From Puniceicoccaceae bacterium (GTDB lineage Bacteria > Verrucomicrobiota > Verrucomicrobiia > Opitutales > Coraliomargaritaceae): a stretch of 55,154 nucleotides of DNA. The stretch is from NCBI GenBank assembly GCA_002729725.1, contig PBYS01000103.1, forward strand, positions 1 through 55,154. The letters run 5' to 3'. The notes under the pieces are model-generated. The model saw only the letters and a program-made list of their open reading frames with translations, did no database searches and was not told the DNA's origin. The translations under genes and the position numbers were made by a program. Of this stretch, positions 16,914-25,755 are shown one piece after another (the stretch's first letter is position 1; each line of letters begins with the position of its first letter).

Positions 16914-17909
16914 TTAGCTTGCGCTGGTTGTGCTCTTTTGGATGCCGATAGGATTCGGCGCGAGCTGGCGGTTGTAGTGCTCGACGGAGATGACTGTGAA
17001 CTTTTTCTTCTCCTCGACGTAGACGCGGACGTTGTCGCCGAGTTCGGCGTCGACGAAGCGCTTGAGGCAGCTTGGGTCGGCGATGTCGGCATCTTGTTGC
17101 GCGTAGTATGTGAATACTCCGTTGCCGAGGATCTTATTCTTGGCGGTGCCACCTGGTGTGGTGAAGACGGGATCGACGATGATGATGTCGTCGAGTCCGA
17201 GCTTAGCTGCTACGTTGGCGGGTGTGACATCCATCTTTCCGATCGCGCCGTCGTGGGCTTCGACAAGGTCTTGCAGCATGTTCCAGGCTGTGCGGCCCCA
17301 GACTTGGCGCGTGGGATAGATGCCCATTGCGGTTTGGCTGGATTGCACATCGGCGCGCAAATGCTGGAATGGATTAAGCAGCGGATCGGCTGCGGGGTTC
17401 CAAGTGCGGGCCGTGTTGGTCTTGACTGCTTCGAGCAGGGCGATGAGGCGGCGCAGATCGTTTCGCAGCAAGCGGCTGATCAGCATGCGGATCTTCATGT
17501 TGCGTGTGCGCTCGTTGTTACCCTCTTCGTCGTGATCGATCACGATGGTGAGGCCTTTGTTCTGGAGCTTGGACTCTTGCTCTGTGCCGGAGTATTCGAC
17601 TCGTTTGAAGTCGGCTCCGATGGCGCGGATGTCGTCATCCTCAGAGAGGAAGAACTCGCTATTGACTCCCTTGCGGAAGCTGAAGCGGCGAGAGACGGGC
17701 ACGCTGGGGGCGATGCCTCGGATGATTTCGAGCAGGTCGTGTTCTTCGTAGAAGCCGACTGCGTAGTCTTGTGCCTCTTGGTTGAAGTTCTCGGCTTCGA
17801 AGCGAGAGGAGTTGGCGGCGGCCATTTGTCCGGGTGCGAGGCTGTGGCCGTCGTCTTGGACTAGCGGCGCGGCGAAGGCGGCAGCGGCGGGAATTTTAGA
17901 TCTTTTCAT
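16914..17909 (-). CDS. Major capsid protein (HK97 fold, probable)
   Basis: 331-aa protein, usual size for a Mu-like capsid protein. It includes FNQEAQDYAVGFYEEHDLLEIIRGIAPSVPVSRRF near the start and the conserved C-terminal part of capsid families (DDIIIVDPVFTTPGGTAKNKILG ... VFTYYAQQDADIADPSCLKRFVDAELGDNVRVYVEEKKKFTVISVEHY). It follows the decoration protein gene and precedes the gp36-like connector, the Mu order. The first about 25 residues are Ala-rich and may be processed. No separate cleavage site is evident. Confidence 0.8.
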   Translation of the reverse strand: MKRSKIPAAAAFAAPLVQDDGHSLAPGQMAAANSSRFEAENFNQEAQDYAVGFYEEHDLLEIIRGIAPSVPVSRRFSFRKGVNSEFFLSEDDDIRAIGADFKRVEYSGTEQESKLQNKGLTIVIDHDEEGNNERTRNMKIRMLISRLLRNDLRRLIALLEAVKTNTARTWNPAADPLLNPFQHLRADVQSSQTAMGIYPTRQVWGRTAWNMLQDLVEAHDGAIGKMDVTPANVAAKLGLDDIIIVDPVFTTPGGTAKNKILGNGVFTYYAQQDADIADPSCLKRFVDAELGDNVRVYVEEKKKFTVISVEHYNRQLAPNPIGIQKSTTSAS

Positions 17910-17971
17910 AATTTTGGATGCTATTCTTTAGCGATTTATTATTGTGAGTGGTGAGTGGTGAGTGGGTGGGA

Positions 17972-18487
17972 CTAGGAGCCGGAGACGACGACCGCGACGG
18001 GTGCGTGGTGAGCGACTTCGACGATGTAGCCATCGCCACCGCATGCGGTGACGGTGCGGCCGACCTTGTAGTAAGTGCCGTCGACCTCTGGGAGGGCTCC
18101 GACCTTACCTGCAGTGCCGATGGAGTAGACGTCGACATCGACATCTAATGCCTCAGCGCCGACCATGGGCAATGTGCGGCCGGCGATGCCGAGCAGCTCG
18201 ATGGCCTTGGGCTCGTCTGTGAGGTTATCCGCGTCGACTGTGTCGGGCATGATGCCGATGGGGCGTGTCTCGCCATCGGCGATCAGCACTTGATTATCGG
18301 CGGTGCCTTGCATCATGAGCAGATTTCGCAGGGCGACGGCTTCTTCGGCGAAGCGCGTGATCTGCATGTGCGTGCCGGTGTTGGCGGCGTTGTGCACGGT
18401 GTGCCGGCTACGGATTAGCGCCAAGGCGAAGAGTGTTGCGCCAATGATGATGGCGATGAGCAAGATAAGGTTTGGGAGTGTATTCAT
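17972..18487 (-). CDS. Capsid decoration/stabilisation-like protein with N-terminal membrane segment
   Basis: 171-aa protein. Residues 4-25 (LPNLILLIAIIIGATLFALAL) are a clear membrane helix. The remainder (DNQVLIADGETRPIGIMPDTVDADNLTDEPKAIELLGIAGRTLPMVG ... GTAGKVGALPEVDGTYYKVGRTVTACGGDGYIVEVAHHAPVAVVV) has the beta-barrel pattern of the DUF2190-like proteins encoded between protease/scaffold and capsid genes in many Mu-like phages, thought to stabilise capsids. A membrane anchor on such a protein is odd and might reflect a virion-surface hydrophobic spike or a membrane role in assembly. Confidence 0.6.
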   Translation of the reverse strand: MNTLPNLILLIAIIIGATLFALALIRSRHTVHNAANTGTHMQITRFAEEAVALRNLLMMQGTADNQVLIADGETRPIGIMPDTVDADNLTDEPKAIELLGIAGRTLPMVGAEALDVDVDVYSIGTAGKVGALPEVDGTYYKVGRTVTACGGDGYIVEVAHHAPVAVVVSGS

Positions 18488-18610
18488 GATTTGGATGCGT
18501 TGATTTTAGTTTGATTGGATTTATTATTGAGCGCTCTTGGCGACACTCCGAAGGCCGCTCGACTCCATACAGGAGAAGGCGGCCAGATCGGGTGCGTGTG
18601 ACGCTAAGGA

Positions 18611-19951
18611 CTAATCTTCGGCGTCTTCTTCGCCGTTGCCTTGCAGGATCTTGGCAGCGGCTGGCTCTGCGACTAGGGCGCGGCTCCAGGCTGTGTCCCA
18701 GTCCATCTTGCCATTGGCAGCGGCTTTGATATCGCGGGCTTTGAGGCGGATCTTAGCGCCGGCCTCTGCGGCGTCGATGCGATCGCCTTCGTCGCGGCGG
18801 TCTTGCACGTTGGCAGCGGCAGCTGTCTTGAGCTTCTTGGACTTTGCGGGGATGGCGTTGGCCGCGGCGCTGAAGTCTTCGGCGCTGGTGAGCTTGAGGA
18901 TCTCGGCTTCGCGGTCGGCTTGTGTGATGCGGCCGGCGGTGATGGCTCCATCGACGATTAGCTCTGCGCGAGCTTTACGCTCTGCAGTCGCCTTAGAGTT
19001 GGCCGCGGCGAGTTGCTCGCGAGTCTTGGCATGTGCGGACTCTTCGCCGGTGGCCTTGGCATTGGCAGCGGCGAGATCTGTCTTGAGCGACTCGGAGAGT
19101 TCGGCGCGAGTCTGTAAGTCGGTAATGGTGCCGACTACGGACTCTACGGTGGGCGCGCCTTCGGCGCTGTTGGCAGCGGCGTCGGCTTGAGCCTCGGCGA
19201 GACCGAGGGCGATGAGGAGTGCTTTAAGCATAGTATTATTTGGTTGGTGTTTTTGTGATTGCGAAAAAGTCTGTGAGTTGGCGGCGCTGCCGGAGATGTT
19301 GGGATTGGGATCCATACCGACGGAGAGCAGGCGCACGGGGCGCGAGCGTTTGCCATCGATACCGATGAGCGTCCAATAAGGGGAGAAGTAGAGCTTCTTC
19401 CCTGAGGCGCGCAGGGCGTTGCCAGCGGCGGTCCATTCGATCTTTCCATAGAGGCCGTCATCGCGGGCTTCGAAATCGAGGAAGTTTGCATAGGGCGTGG
19501 TGTCTTCGTGCCCTGGCATCCCGGCGAAGCCTGGCACGTCGGGGTGGCCTTCGTAGACGGGCACTTTCGGGTCACGCTGGAAGATGGCGTTGGCGGTGCC
19601 GTAGATGACGCGCTCCTTTAATCGGGAGAGTGTGGAGCGGTGAGCGCGGACGATGGATTGTGCCTCGGGCTGAAGGAAAACTTGCGTGGCTTGGATGCCG
19701 GCGTGCCAGAACTCGCCATAGCGTGAAATGCGCACCCATTCGCCAGACTCGCCAGCGACCTCTGCATTGGCCGCGCCGATGGCATGTTGGGTGGATTCGT
19801 CGAAATCGGCGGCGGCGTTTGCAGCTGCGAGGCTAGACCCCATTGCAAAACCGTTTAAAAGCGTTGCAAAATCGTCCTGACGAGAGTCGCGACTCAATAG
19901 GCGAGTCTGCCTTGCCGGGCGTTTGTGGGCGTTTGTGTGGCTTGTTTTCAT
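18611..19951 (-). CDS. Mu I-like head maturation protease / scaffold protein
   Basis: 446-aa protein. Residues about 95-235 match the Mu I protease region (KVPVYEGHPDVPGFAGMPG, then FLDFEARDDGLYGKIEWTAAGNALRASGKKLYFSPYW). The C-terminal about 200 residues are Ala/Lys/Glu-rich helical scaffold. An internal ATG at 19231 (MLKALLIALGLAEAQ) could start a 206-aa scaffold-only product, as in Mu where the scaffold Z comes from the same frame as protease I. The N-terminal about 30 residues are basic. Its start overlaps the end of the portal gene (19948-19951, ATGA). Confidence 0.8.
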   Translation of the reverse strand: MKTSHTNAHKRPARQTRLLSRDSRQDDFATLLNGFAMGSSLAAANAAADFDESTQHAIGAANAEVAGESGEWVRISRYGEFWHAGIQATQVFLQPEAQSIVRAHRSTLSRLKERVIYGTANAIFQRDPKVPVYEGHPDVPGFAGMPGHEDTTPYANFLDFEARDDGLYGKIEWTAAGNALRASGKKLYFSPYWTLIGIDGKRSRPVRLLSVGMDPNPNISGSAANSQTFSQSQKHQPNNTMLKALLIALGLAEAQADAAANSAEGAPTVESVVGTITDLQTRAELSESLKTDLAAANAKATGEESAHAKTREQLAAANSKATAERKARAELIVDGAITAGRITQADREAEILKLTSAEDFSAAANAIPAKSKKLKTAAAANVQDRRDEGDRIDAAEAGAKIRLKARDIKAAANGKMDWDTAWSRALVAEPAAAKILQGNGEEDAED

Positions 19952-21501
19952 GAGCGGGCTATTTGGCCTTGAATCGCGCCTTCGACGAGGGCGGTGCCTT
20001 CGAGGCGTTCGAATGTTTGAGTGAGTGGTTCCATGGCGGCGGCGAAGTCTTCGTCCAGCGAGGCGGCGATCTCTTCGAGTATGCTGCGTAGCTCTTCGGC
20101 GTCTTGGGCATCGCGGGCAGCTGCGAGGCGGTCGAGTAGATCGGCGTGCGCTGTCTGCAGGGCTGCGCCGATGTCGTATTCTCCGTCGGCGATGTAGCGC
20201 TCCCAGGCTTCGGGTTGCACGGCGTTGGCTGCGGACGAGTCGGCGGGGATCTCTTCGACTGGCTTTTCGGTTTCGTCGCTGACGAATCGGCCACCACCTA
20301 CGAGATCATCACCGGGCTGCGGTGTGGGGAGCTCTAGCGTCTCGCGATAGTCGCGAGTGGCCACTGCGATGCCCTTATCGATCGCCTTGTCGAGTTTTTC
20401 TTGTTCTGCCTTGGTGTCTTTCTTGGCATCGGTCTTGAGCTTGATGTAGGCGAGCGGCTCGACGCCGGTGCCGAAATACCACTCGATGACATGGCGCGAT
20501 ACGTAGTGCTCCAGCGCTTCTTCGATCGCCATGGCGTCGTCGAGTTCCAGGATGTCGGTCTCGTCTTTTTGATTTTCGGAGCCGACACCGTCGGTCTGGG
20601 AAATGGTGGATAAATCGGCACCGCGCCAGATAGCGGCGAGGCGGCGATCACTGCGATCGATCAGTTTCTCGAAAGGGAGCTGCCCTGCACCGCCGAAGGT
20701 TTCGACACCGAAGCTGGCACCGCCGTTATTGTTATACAAGAAGGCGCTGTCGTTGATGATGCCAGCGAGTGCGGCAGAGGCAGCACGCCACTCAGTAGAA
20801 TCGGGAGAGGCATTGATACCTAGGTGCGGCAGCGGGAAGCCGAATTTCTCGGTATAGCTGACCCAGTCACGCAGTGGCATGCTCTTGAACATGTAGAGAA
20901 TCGAACTGGCCACCATGAGGCCGTCGCCAGTGGTGACCATCCACTCGCCGTCTTCGAGGGGGATGCCTGCGACGTCGTTATCATTTTGCAGGTAGCGCAA
21001 GCTGCCGGTCTCCATCTCAAAAAACCAAAGTGGGACAAAGCGGAAGGTAGCCCGCAGATCGCCGGGGCGTGGACGCCATACGATCTCATGCACGGCACGC
21101 TTCATGCCGACGGAGTCGAGCATCTGCCGGCAGAGCATCGCCCAGCCACCGCGCTCTTCCGGCTCCCACGCGTTTTCGCAGCGGATGTTATTGTAAAAGG
21201 CTTCGAGCACTTCGGCATGGCGGGCCGCTGCCTTCTCGTCGCCGTTTTCGGAAGTGAGCACTTCCCAGCCGTAGTGGCCGGGCTTCTTCTTGCGCTTAGG
21301 GATGACGGAGCTGAGCACATCATCACGCTCGCCGATGTCATGAGCGCAGAGGGCAAAGTTTTTAATCCGTCCGAGGCGCCACGCGTCCAGGTAACGCGAT
21401 AGACGCATGGGATCGAGACCGCGCATGGGGTTGAACCGTGTGCGTTTCAGGTATGCGATGCGCTGTGCGTCGATGGCTGATTCTGTTTTTTGAGCGGGCA
21501 T
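19948..21501 (-). CDS. Portal protein (DUF935, Mu gp29-like)
   Basis: 517-aa protein with the DUF935 pattern: RIKNFALCAHDIGERDDVLSSVIPKRKKKPGHYGWEV in the N-terminal part and KRAVHEIVWRPRPGD then RFVPLWFFEMETGSLRYL in the middle, and the helical crown region EEALEHYVSRHVIEWYFGTGVEPLAYIKLKTDAKKDTKAEQEKLDKAIDKGI. It forms the dodecameric DNA entry ring at one capsid vertex. It is coupled to the next gene by an ATGA overlap. The last about 90 residues are Ala/Glu-rich helical. Confidence 0.88.
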   Translation of the reverse strand: MPAQKTESAIDAQRIAYLKRTRFNPMRGLDPMRLSRYLDAWRLGRIKNFALCAHDIGERDDVLSSVIPKRKKKPGHYGWEVLTSENGDEKAAARHAEVLEAFYNNIRCENAWEPEERGGWAMLCRQMLDSVGMKRAVHEIVWRPRPGDLRATFRFVPLWFFEMETGSLRYLQNDNDVAGIPLEDGEWMVTTGDGLMVASSILYMFKSMPLRDWVSYTEKFGFPLPHLGINASPDSTEWRAASAALAGIINDSAFLYNNNGGASFGVETFGGAGQLPFEKLIDRSDRRLAAIWRGADLSTISQTDGVGSENQKDETDILELDDAMAIEEALEHYVSRHVIEWYFGTGVEPLAYIKLKTDAKKDTKAEQEKLDKAIDKGIAVATRDYRETLELPTPQPGDDLVGGGRFVSDETEKPVEEIPADSSAANAVQPEAWERYIADGEYDIGAALQTAHADLLDRLAAARDAQDAEELRSILEEIAASLDEDFAAAMEPLTQTFERLEGTALVEGAIQGQIARS

Positions 21502-21518
21502 GAAGAGAGTTTGAAAGG

Positions 21519-23516
21519 TTAGTTAATGAGCTGGGAACTACGGCGACGGCCGCTGAAATCGCTGGCACCGTGGGAGCGATCGACCTTGACGGAGGATCCG
21601 GCGAAGGGCGTGGAGACGGTGCGATCGCCGACGATCCGGGCGAGGCGGGCATAGCTGCCAGCGAGCAGGAAGTGATTTTCGCAATCCTTCTCGAACTTGC
21701 CGTCCTTATCGGCCTTAGATCCGGTGAGGATGTGCTGTGCTAAATCTTCGACGGCTTGCGGCGCGCCTGGCTTTTCACGGGGCAGGAGCAGCTTGGGCTC
21801 GGTGCGTAGCTTGCCGTCGATCAGCTCGACGACGCCCTCTTGTGCGGTGAGTAGATCGTTGAGCAGGTTGCCGATGGTATCGTTACGGCATGCGAGAATG
21901 ACGGGATAGAGCTTACCGTCGTCTGTCTTACCTAGCTTGTGCTTGATCCCGGAGCCGGGCTTTTGCGTAAACTCGACTGTGGCGGCTTTGAGGTTTTCCC
22001 AGCGCCCTGCAGGGCCGTTCCAGATGAGCCCAGAGCTAAAACGAATGTAGGCGGACTCGGGCTTATCCACGGAGACAGCAGACTCGTCTGTGATGCCGTT
22101 GAGGTCATACACTACGGCGCGGGCGGTGTCGAAGAGTGGACCGGCATCGATAAATAGGCAGCTGACATTGAGCGTATTCGCCAGCGCTACGGTGCGAGCT
22201 AGTAGGTGATCGCCCGCGATGCGCTCCGCCCAGCGCATGCGTTGCCGTGTGGGTGATTCGTCCTCGATCGCGGTAAACCAGCAGCGGTTGCCAGTGTCGA
22301 CGCCCGCGAATACGGGATGCTCAGCAGTGAGCGACATGTCAAAGGGATCCACATCGCGCGAGCGGGTGATGACCTCGGGCGTGATCGATTGATTCACGTT
22401 CTTCGGATTGGCCAGCACTTCGCAGCAAAAGATAACCATCACCTCGGGATCGCGGACGGCGTCTTGCCAGCGTGAGACGGCTTGCTGCACGCTCAGCGCG
22501 GCGCAGGCGATCTGAGGGATGCGGATAGAGAAGCGGCGCAGCTTCTCACGATCGGGGCGGCGCATGTCGATCTCTGGCTTGGAGCGATCGAGCGGCGTGC
22601 CGTCTTCGGGATCGGCGAAGTAGAACGTGGCGCTCGGATCGTAGCTGGCGATGCTCTCGCCGTCGCGCTTAAAGTCGCCTTCAGCGCTCAAGCAAGGGTC
22701 TTGCACAGAGGGTGCATCGCCCATTTGCATGCGGCAGACCTTCGGCCAGTTCTCTTCGAGGTTCCAAAGCTTGCCGGTCTTCTCGTTGCGAAAGACGATC
22801 ACCTCTTGGGTGCCTTCGGTAAATTCTTTGTTCTGCCCGAGGCCGTGATAGCGCTGAGTGCCGATGCTGATGCCGAAGCGCAAGTCACCGGCAGCGGTGC
22901 GACCGCTTAGGTATTTGGCCTTCTTCTCGTCAATATCGTCCTTCTCATCCTGGATCGTAACATCCATAGTGAAGGTCGTGGGGATCTTGGCGTTGAGGCC
23001 ACGCATCATGCCGAGCGCTTGTTTCTCCTGACTCGACACCATGAACGCACCCTTACGATTCACGGACTTACCAGACTCGTTGACGCTCTTGCCCATCTGG
23101 AGCAGCTCGTTGAACCATGGGTGGATATCGAGGATCTCAGGGCGGAATTTGCCATCGACCACACCTTCGACCAGATCTTCGTCCGGGAGGTAGAGGCCTA
23201 CGTTGCGGAATTTAATGCCAGTCAGATAGGCGATCAGCTGTAGGACGATGATCGTCTTGCCATACTGAGCGCCGCCACAGATCGCGAGCGTGGCGTCGAC
23301 GAGTGGCTTGCCGGTTGTCGAGCCGAGCACCTGGTCAATGCGCTTGGCCACGAATACCAAGGCCTCACGACCTACAAACGAATACGGCACCGAGCCGCTG
23401 GAGGCTTTGCAGCGGGCATGATGGAGCAGGTAGTCGTAAAACGACTCTACATCGGGAGCGCTGTGTGCGCGGTCGCCGTTACGGATGCCGTCGTCGAGTT
23501 GGTTTAAAATGCTCAC
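21519..23516 (-). CDS. Terminase large subunit
   Basis: 665-aa DNA-packaging motor. The ATPase part has a variant Walker A, CGGAQYGKT (residues about 79-87), followed by the beta strand FRNVGLYLPDEDLVEGV. The nuclease part has FAGVDTGNRCWFTAIEDE (about 400) and CLFIDAGPLFDTA (about 448), fitting the RNase-H-like acidic cluster. Start overlaps the stop of the DUF3486 gene (ATGA). A Mu-like phage packages by headful from integrated copies, so host flanks would be included in virions. Length is typical for the gpA-like/terminase_6 type. Confidence 0.85.
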   Translation of the reverse strand: MSILNQLDDGIRNGDRAHSAPDVESFYDYLLHHARCKASSGSVPYSFVGREALVFVAKRIDQVLGSTTGKPLVDATLAICGGAQYGKTIIVLQLIAYLTGIKFRNVGLYLPDEDLVEGVVDGKFRPEILDIHPWFNELLQMGKSVNESGKSVNRKGAFMVSSQEKQALGMMRGLNAKIPTTFTMDVTIQDEKDDIDEKKAKYLSGRTAAGDLRFGISIGTQRYHGLGQNKEFTEGTQEVIVFRNEKTGKLWNLEENWPKVCRMQMGDAPSVQDPCLSAEGDFKRDGESIASYDPSATFYFADPEDGTPLDRSKPEIDMRRPDREKLRRFSIRIPQIACAALSVQQAVSRWQDAVRDPEVMVIFCCEVLANPKNVNQSITPEVITRSRDVDPFDMSLTAEHPVFAGVDTGNRCWFTAIEDESPTRQRMRWAERIAGDHLLARTVALANTLNVSCLFIDAGPLFDTARAVVYDLNGITDESAVSVDKPESAYIRFSSGLIWNGPAGRWENLKAATVEFTQKPGSGIKHKLGKTDDGKLYPVILACRNDTIGNLLNDLLTAQEGVVELIDGKLRTEPKLLLPREKPGAPQAVEDLAQHILTGSKADKDGKFEKDCENHFLLAGSYARLARIVGDRTVSTPFAGSSVKVDRSHGASDFSGRRRSSQLIN

Positions 23517-24091
23517 GCTTCAGCGCCCTCCACGCTTTGGATGAAGAGGGCCTTCATTTGGTCGAAAAGTTTGAGCGCTTCGGCGTTGCCCTTGATCTCG
23601 TCTTGCAGGGCGTCGAGACCTTTCTCGATATCGCTCTTCACGGCATCGCGCCATTTGTTGACGTCTAGTTCGAGGCGGCGCTGCTGGAGCTTGAGGCGGG
23701 CACTATCGCCGAGAATGCTGCTCAGCGCTTGCAGATCCTTGATGTCCGCATCCTTGGCATAAGCTTCCTCGAATGCGCGTTGCTCGATCTGTTGCAGCGT
23801 GAGCTCGCTAAAGTTGATCTCTGGATCCTTCTCAAACATATCGCGGATCTCGCGAGCATACTCCCGGTTGCGCTTGGCCTTGAAGCCAGTGCAATGCTTG
23901 CGGTAGAAGTTGACCAGGGCACCGACGGAGGTCTCCAGCTCGAAGGTCTCTTCGATCCATTCGACCGCATCCGCATAGTCCATGTTCTCCACTCCGAGAC
24001 GTTCCCGGACGAGATCATAGGCAGTGCCCTCGTCTAGCTCGATACGAGATAGGCGCGAGGCGATGCTGTTACTGTTTTCTTTGCGTGCCAT
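23513..24091 (-). CDS. DUF3486 protein (Mu gp27-like, terminase small subunit candidate)
   Basis: 192-aa helical protein. The N-terminal half (RIELDEGTAYDLVRERLGVENMDYADAVEWIEETFELETSVGALVNFYRKH) has the HTH-like arrangement of DUF3486, in which a small C-terminal coiled coil follows (LQQRRLELDVNKWRDAVKSDIEKGLDAL). Proteins of this type precede the large terminase in Mu-like phages and probably act as small terminase. It is coupled by overlap to both neighbours: its stop to the large terminase start and its start adjoining the 83-aa gene stop. Confidence 0.82.
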   Translation of the reverse strand: MARKENSNSIASRLSRIELDEGTAYDLVRERLGVENMDYADAVEWIEETFELETSVGALVNFYRKHCTGFKAKRNREYAREIRDMFEKDPEINFSELTLQQIEQRAFEEAYAKDADIKDLQALSSILGDSARLKLQQRRLELDVNKWRDAVKSDIEKGLDALQDEIKGNAEALKLFDQMKALFIQSVEGAEA

Positions 24092-24343
24092 TTAGCGGGA
24101 TTCGATGAGCCATGCGCGGCCAGCGTCGTTGATCTTGTATTTGAGCCCGCGCTCACTGCGCACGCTAGTGATGAGCTGCCGTGCTTCGATCGCGGCCAGC
24201 TCTGTGGTAAACTCAGTCGTAGTGAGGTCACGTGTGGCCATCTCCACGTCCTGCTGTAGATGCGTATCGAGCACCAAGAGGCCGTCGGCTTCCTTCAGCT
24301 GCTTGAGGATGTTCTTCCAGATTAGAAATTCGCGGTCGTTCAT
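24092..24343 (-). CDS. Winged-helix-like small protein before the terminase genes
   Basis: 83-aa protein MNDREFLIWKNILKQLKEADGLLVLDTH ending KYKINDAGRAWLIESR. The helix-helix then beta-hairpin pattern (TELAAIEARQLITSVRSERGLKYKINDAG) is that of a winged-helix DNA-binding domain. In Mu-like phages a small protein (Mu gp26 place) is encoded here. It may help bind DNA for packaging or regulate late expression. It overlaps the upstream coiled-coil gene by 4 bases. Confidence 0.65.
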   Translation of the reverse strand: MNDREFLIWKNILKQLKEADGLLVLDTHLQQDVEMATRDLTTTEFTTELAAIEARQLITSVRSERGLKYKINDAGRAWLIESR

Positions 24344-24729
24344 GATTTTGGTAGACGTTTCAATATTTCGTTATTTATGGCACGTTGATCGTGGTAAAAT
24401 TCGCGGGCGTCGGAGGAGAGCAGCGCGATCGAGTCGGTCTGGCTCTTGTTTTGCTCCTCGATCCGGCAGGTGCGTTTATCGAGATCCTTAATCTCTTCGT
24501 GCATATCTTTCCGGCTTCGGGCGGCAGTGATTAACTTCCCCTTCACTTCATCCACGTGCTCCTTGTGCTCTTCTTGGCTCACGAAGCGTTTCTCCATCGA
24601 GATGATAAAAGGCTGTTCGTTTTTGCGTTTCCCCAGCGCCACCATGACCTGATTAAAGATCCAGAGCAGGCACCCGGCTCCGACTAGGAGCTGGATGATT
24701 GCGGGGCCGTTTGCGTTAAAATCAGGCAT
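24340..24729 (-). CDS. Membrane-anchored coiled-coil protein (i-spanin/XhlA-like)
   Basis: 129-aa protein with an N-terminal membrane helix (residues about 11-30, IIQLLVGAGCLLWIFNQVMVAL) and a long charged coiled coil (QEEHKEHVDEVKGKLITAARSRKDMHEEIKDLDKRTCRIEEQNK). This architecture fits inner-membrane spanins or XhlA-like haemolysin-type proteins, which act at lysis to fuse or disrupt membranes. It lies in the lysis gene set, next to the holin-like protein. Confidence 0.6.
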   Translation of the reverse strand: MPDFNANGPAIIQLLVGAGCLLWIFNQVMVALGKRKNEQPFIISMEKRFVSQEEHKEHVDEVKGKLITAARSRKDMHEEIKDLDKRTCRIEEQNKSQTDSIALLSSDAREFYHDQRAINNEILKRLPKS

Positions 24730-24764
24730 GGTAGGCAGTCCTAGATAGAGCTCGGTGTGCAGGG

Positions 24765-25541
24765 CTAGTATTGCGACGGTGCGGGGGCGGTAAACACCGG
24801 CTCGAAAGCGCGATCGATGACCACATCACCCGACTGGGATGTCTGCCGCGCAAAGGCTGCCTCCAGGTGCCCGGCGAATAGCTGAGCGCTCACGCGGTCT
24901 TGATCGCTGGCAGGGACGCCGGCGAATAGCTGAGCGCTCACGCGGTCTTGATCGCTGGCAGGGACGCCGGCGCCATCTGGATCCGGATCGGCCAGGGCGG
25001 CGCGGAAGCCGGCGAGTAATGTGTCACGCGCCTCGGAGTCGTCCGGGTAGATCGCAAATACCGACTCTGCGATCGAGCTGGCGATCTCTGCCTCACTGGC
25101 TCCGGTGGCAAAGGCTGCGGCTGCCGACTGCTTGAGCGTGGCTGCGTGCTCTGCGATCGTGTCGCTGTGCGCGGCCTGATCGTTGATCGCCATGATGATT
25201 GCGGCATGTGCCACGCTGTCGATCAGTTGCGCGGCGCGTGGATTGTCCTGCCCCCACTGAGTCGAGGAGCAGCCTGTCTGAGTGATCAGCAGCGGTGCCA
25301 GGCAGAGCAGCCCAAGCACCCAGAGCGTAATGTTCTTCCCCGTGAGCTTGCCGATCTTGACCGGCACTGTGGCCTTGAGGCGGCCGTAGAGGGTAAATGC
25401 GAATGAGAGGATCAGCGCGAAGGCCTCGATCACTGGGGCGGTCTCAGCCTCGGTGACACGCACGTCGAGCAGGGCGAGTAGCCCGAGTATGGCAGAGACG
25501 ATAGCGCCCCAGGCGGTTTTGGATTGCAGTATGTTTTTCAT
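24765..25541 (-). CDS. Holin-like domain fused to a lipoprotein-like periplasmic domain
   Basis: 258-aa protein. Residues about 6-55 (SKTAWGAIVSAILGLLALL ... LILSFAFTLYGRLKA) match the N-terminal pattern of a common phage holin family, with two membrane helices and the YGRLKA end. A third helix (about 71-89, TLWVLGLLCLAPLLITQTG) ends in C-S-S, like a lipobox, followed by a 170-aa Ala-rich helical domain. Thus holin and a tethered periplasmic or lipoprotein part are combined. A 48-bp tandem duplication (24871-24966) codes two copies of GVPASDQDRVSAQLFA. If the third helix is cleaved as a lipoprotein signal the product would be unusual; more simply it is a third membrane helix. Confidence 0.6.
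   Translation of the reverse strand: MKNILQSKTAWGAIVSAILGLLALLDVRVTEAETAPVIEAFALILSFAFTLYGRLKATVPVKIGKLTGKNITLWVLGLLCLAPLLITQTGCSSTQWGQDNPRAAQLIDSVAHAAIIMAINDQAAHSDTIAEHAATLKQSAAAAFATGASEAEIASSIAESVFAIYPDDSEARDTLLAGFRAALADPDPDGAGVPASDQDRVSAQLFAGVPASDQDRVSAQLFAGHLEAAFARQTSQSGDVVIDRAFEPVFTAPAPSQY
24871..24966 (-). repeat. 48-bp perfect tandem duplication in the holin-like gene
   Basis: Two successive identical 48-bp copies (24871-24918, 24919-24966) begin CCGGCGAATAGCTGAGC. Being a multiple of three, the duplication adds 16 residues without a frameshift. Perfect identity implies a very recent slippage event and suggests that copy number may vary between strains. Confidence 0.95.
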
Positions 25542-25548
25542 GGTTATT

Positions 25549-25755
25549 TCAGGCGGGTTTAAAAATGGTTTCAGGCGCGGTTAAAGTGCCGCTCCACTCG
25601 ATAGGCGGCGGGCCTTCGATGCCGGTGGGGGTGCTACAGCCCACCAGTGAGGTGAGCACCCCGACCACAGTCGTGATGAATAGCACTGCGTAGAGCACCA
25701 GCAGGAGCAGCGGCTCGACCGCGTGGAAAAAGTCTTTGAATTTTTGCAGCATCAT
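25549..25755 (-). CDS. Small membrane/lipoprotein-like lysis-region protein
   Basis: 68-aa protein with a membrane helix (residues about 14-37, PLLLLVLYAVLFITTVVGVLTSL) ending LVGCSTP, a lipobox-like Cys, and then a short Pro-rich tail (GIEGPPPIEWSGTLTAPE). The size and Pro-rich tail resemble the outer-membrane spanin (Rz1) class. The coiled-coil protein at 24340-24729 could be its inner-membrane partner, although the pair are not nested as in lambda. Alternatively it is a small holin or antiholin. Confidence 0.55.
   Translation of the reverse strand: MMLQKFKDFFHAVEPLLLLVLYAVLFITTVVGVLTSLVGCSTPTGIEGPPPIEWSGTLTAPETIFKPA

Noticed and set aside
16812..17864. Plus-strand 350-aa frame opposite the capsid gene
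   Set aside because: Shadow of the major capsid gene with Leu/Val/Asp-rich unstructured sequence; capsid frame has recognisable motifs and correct gene order.
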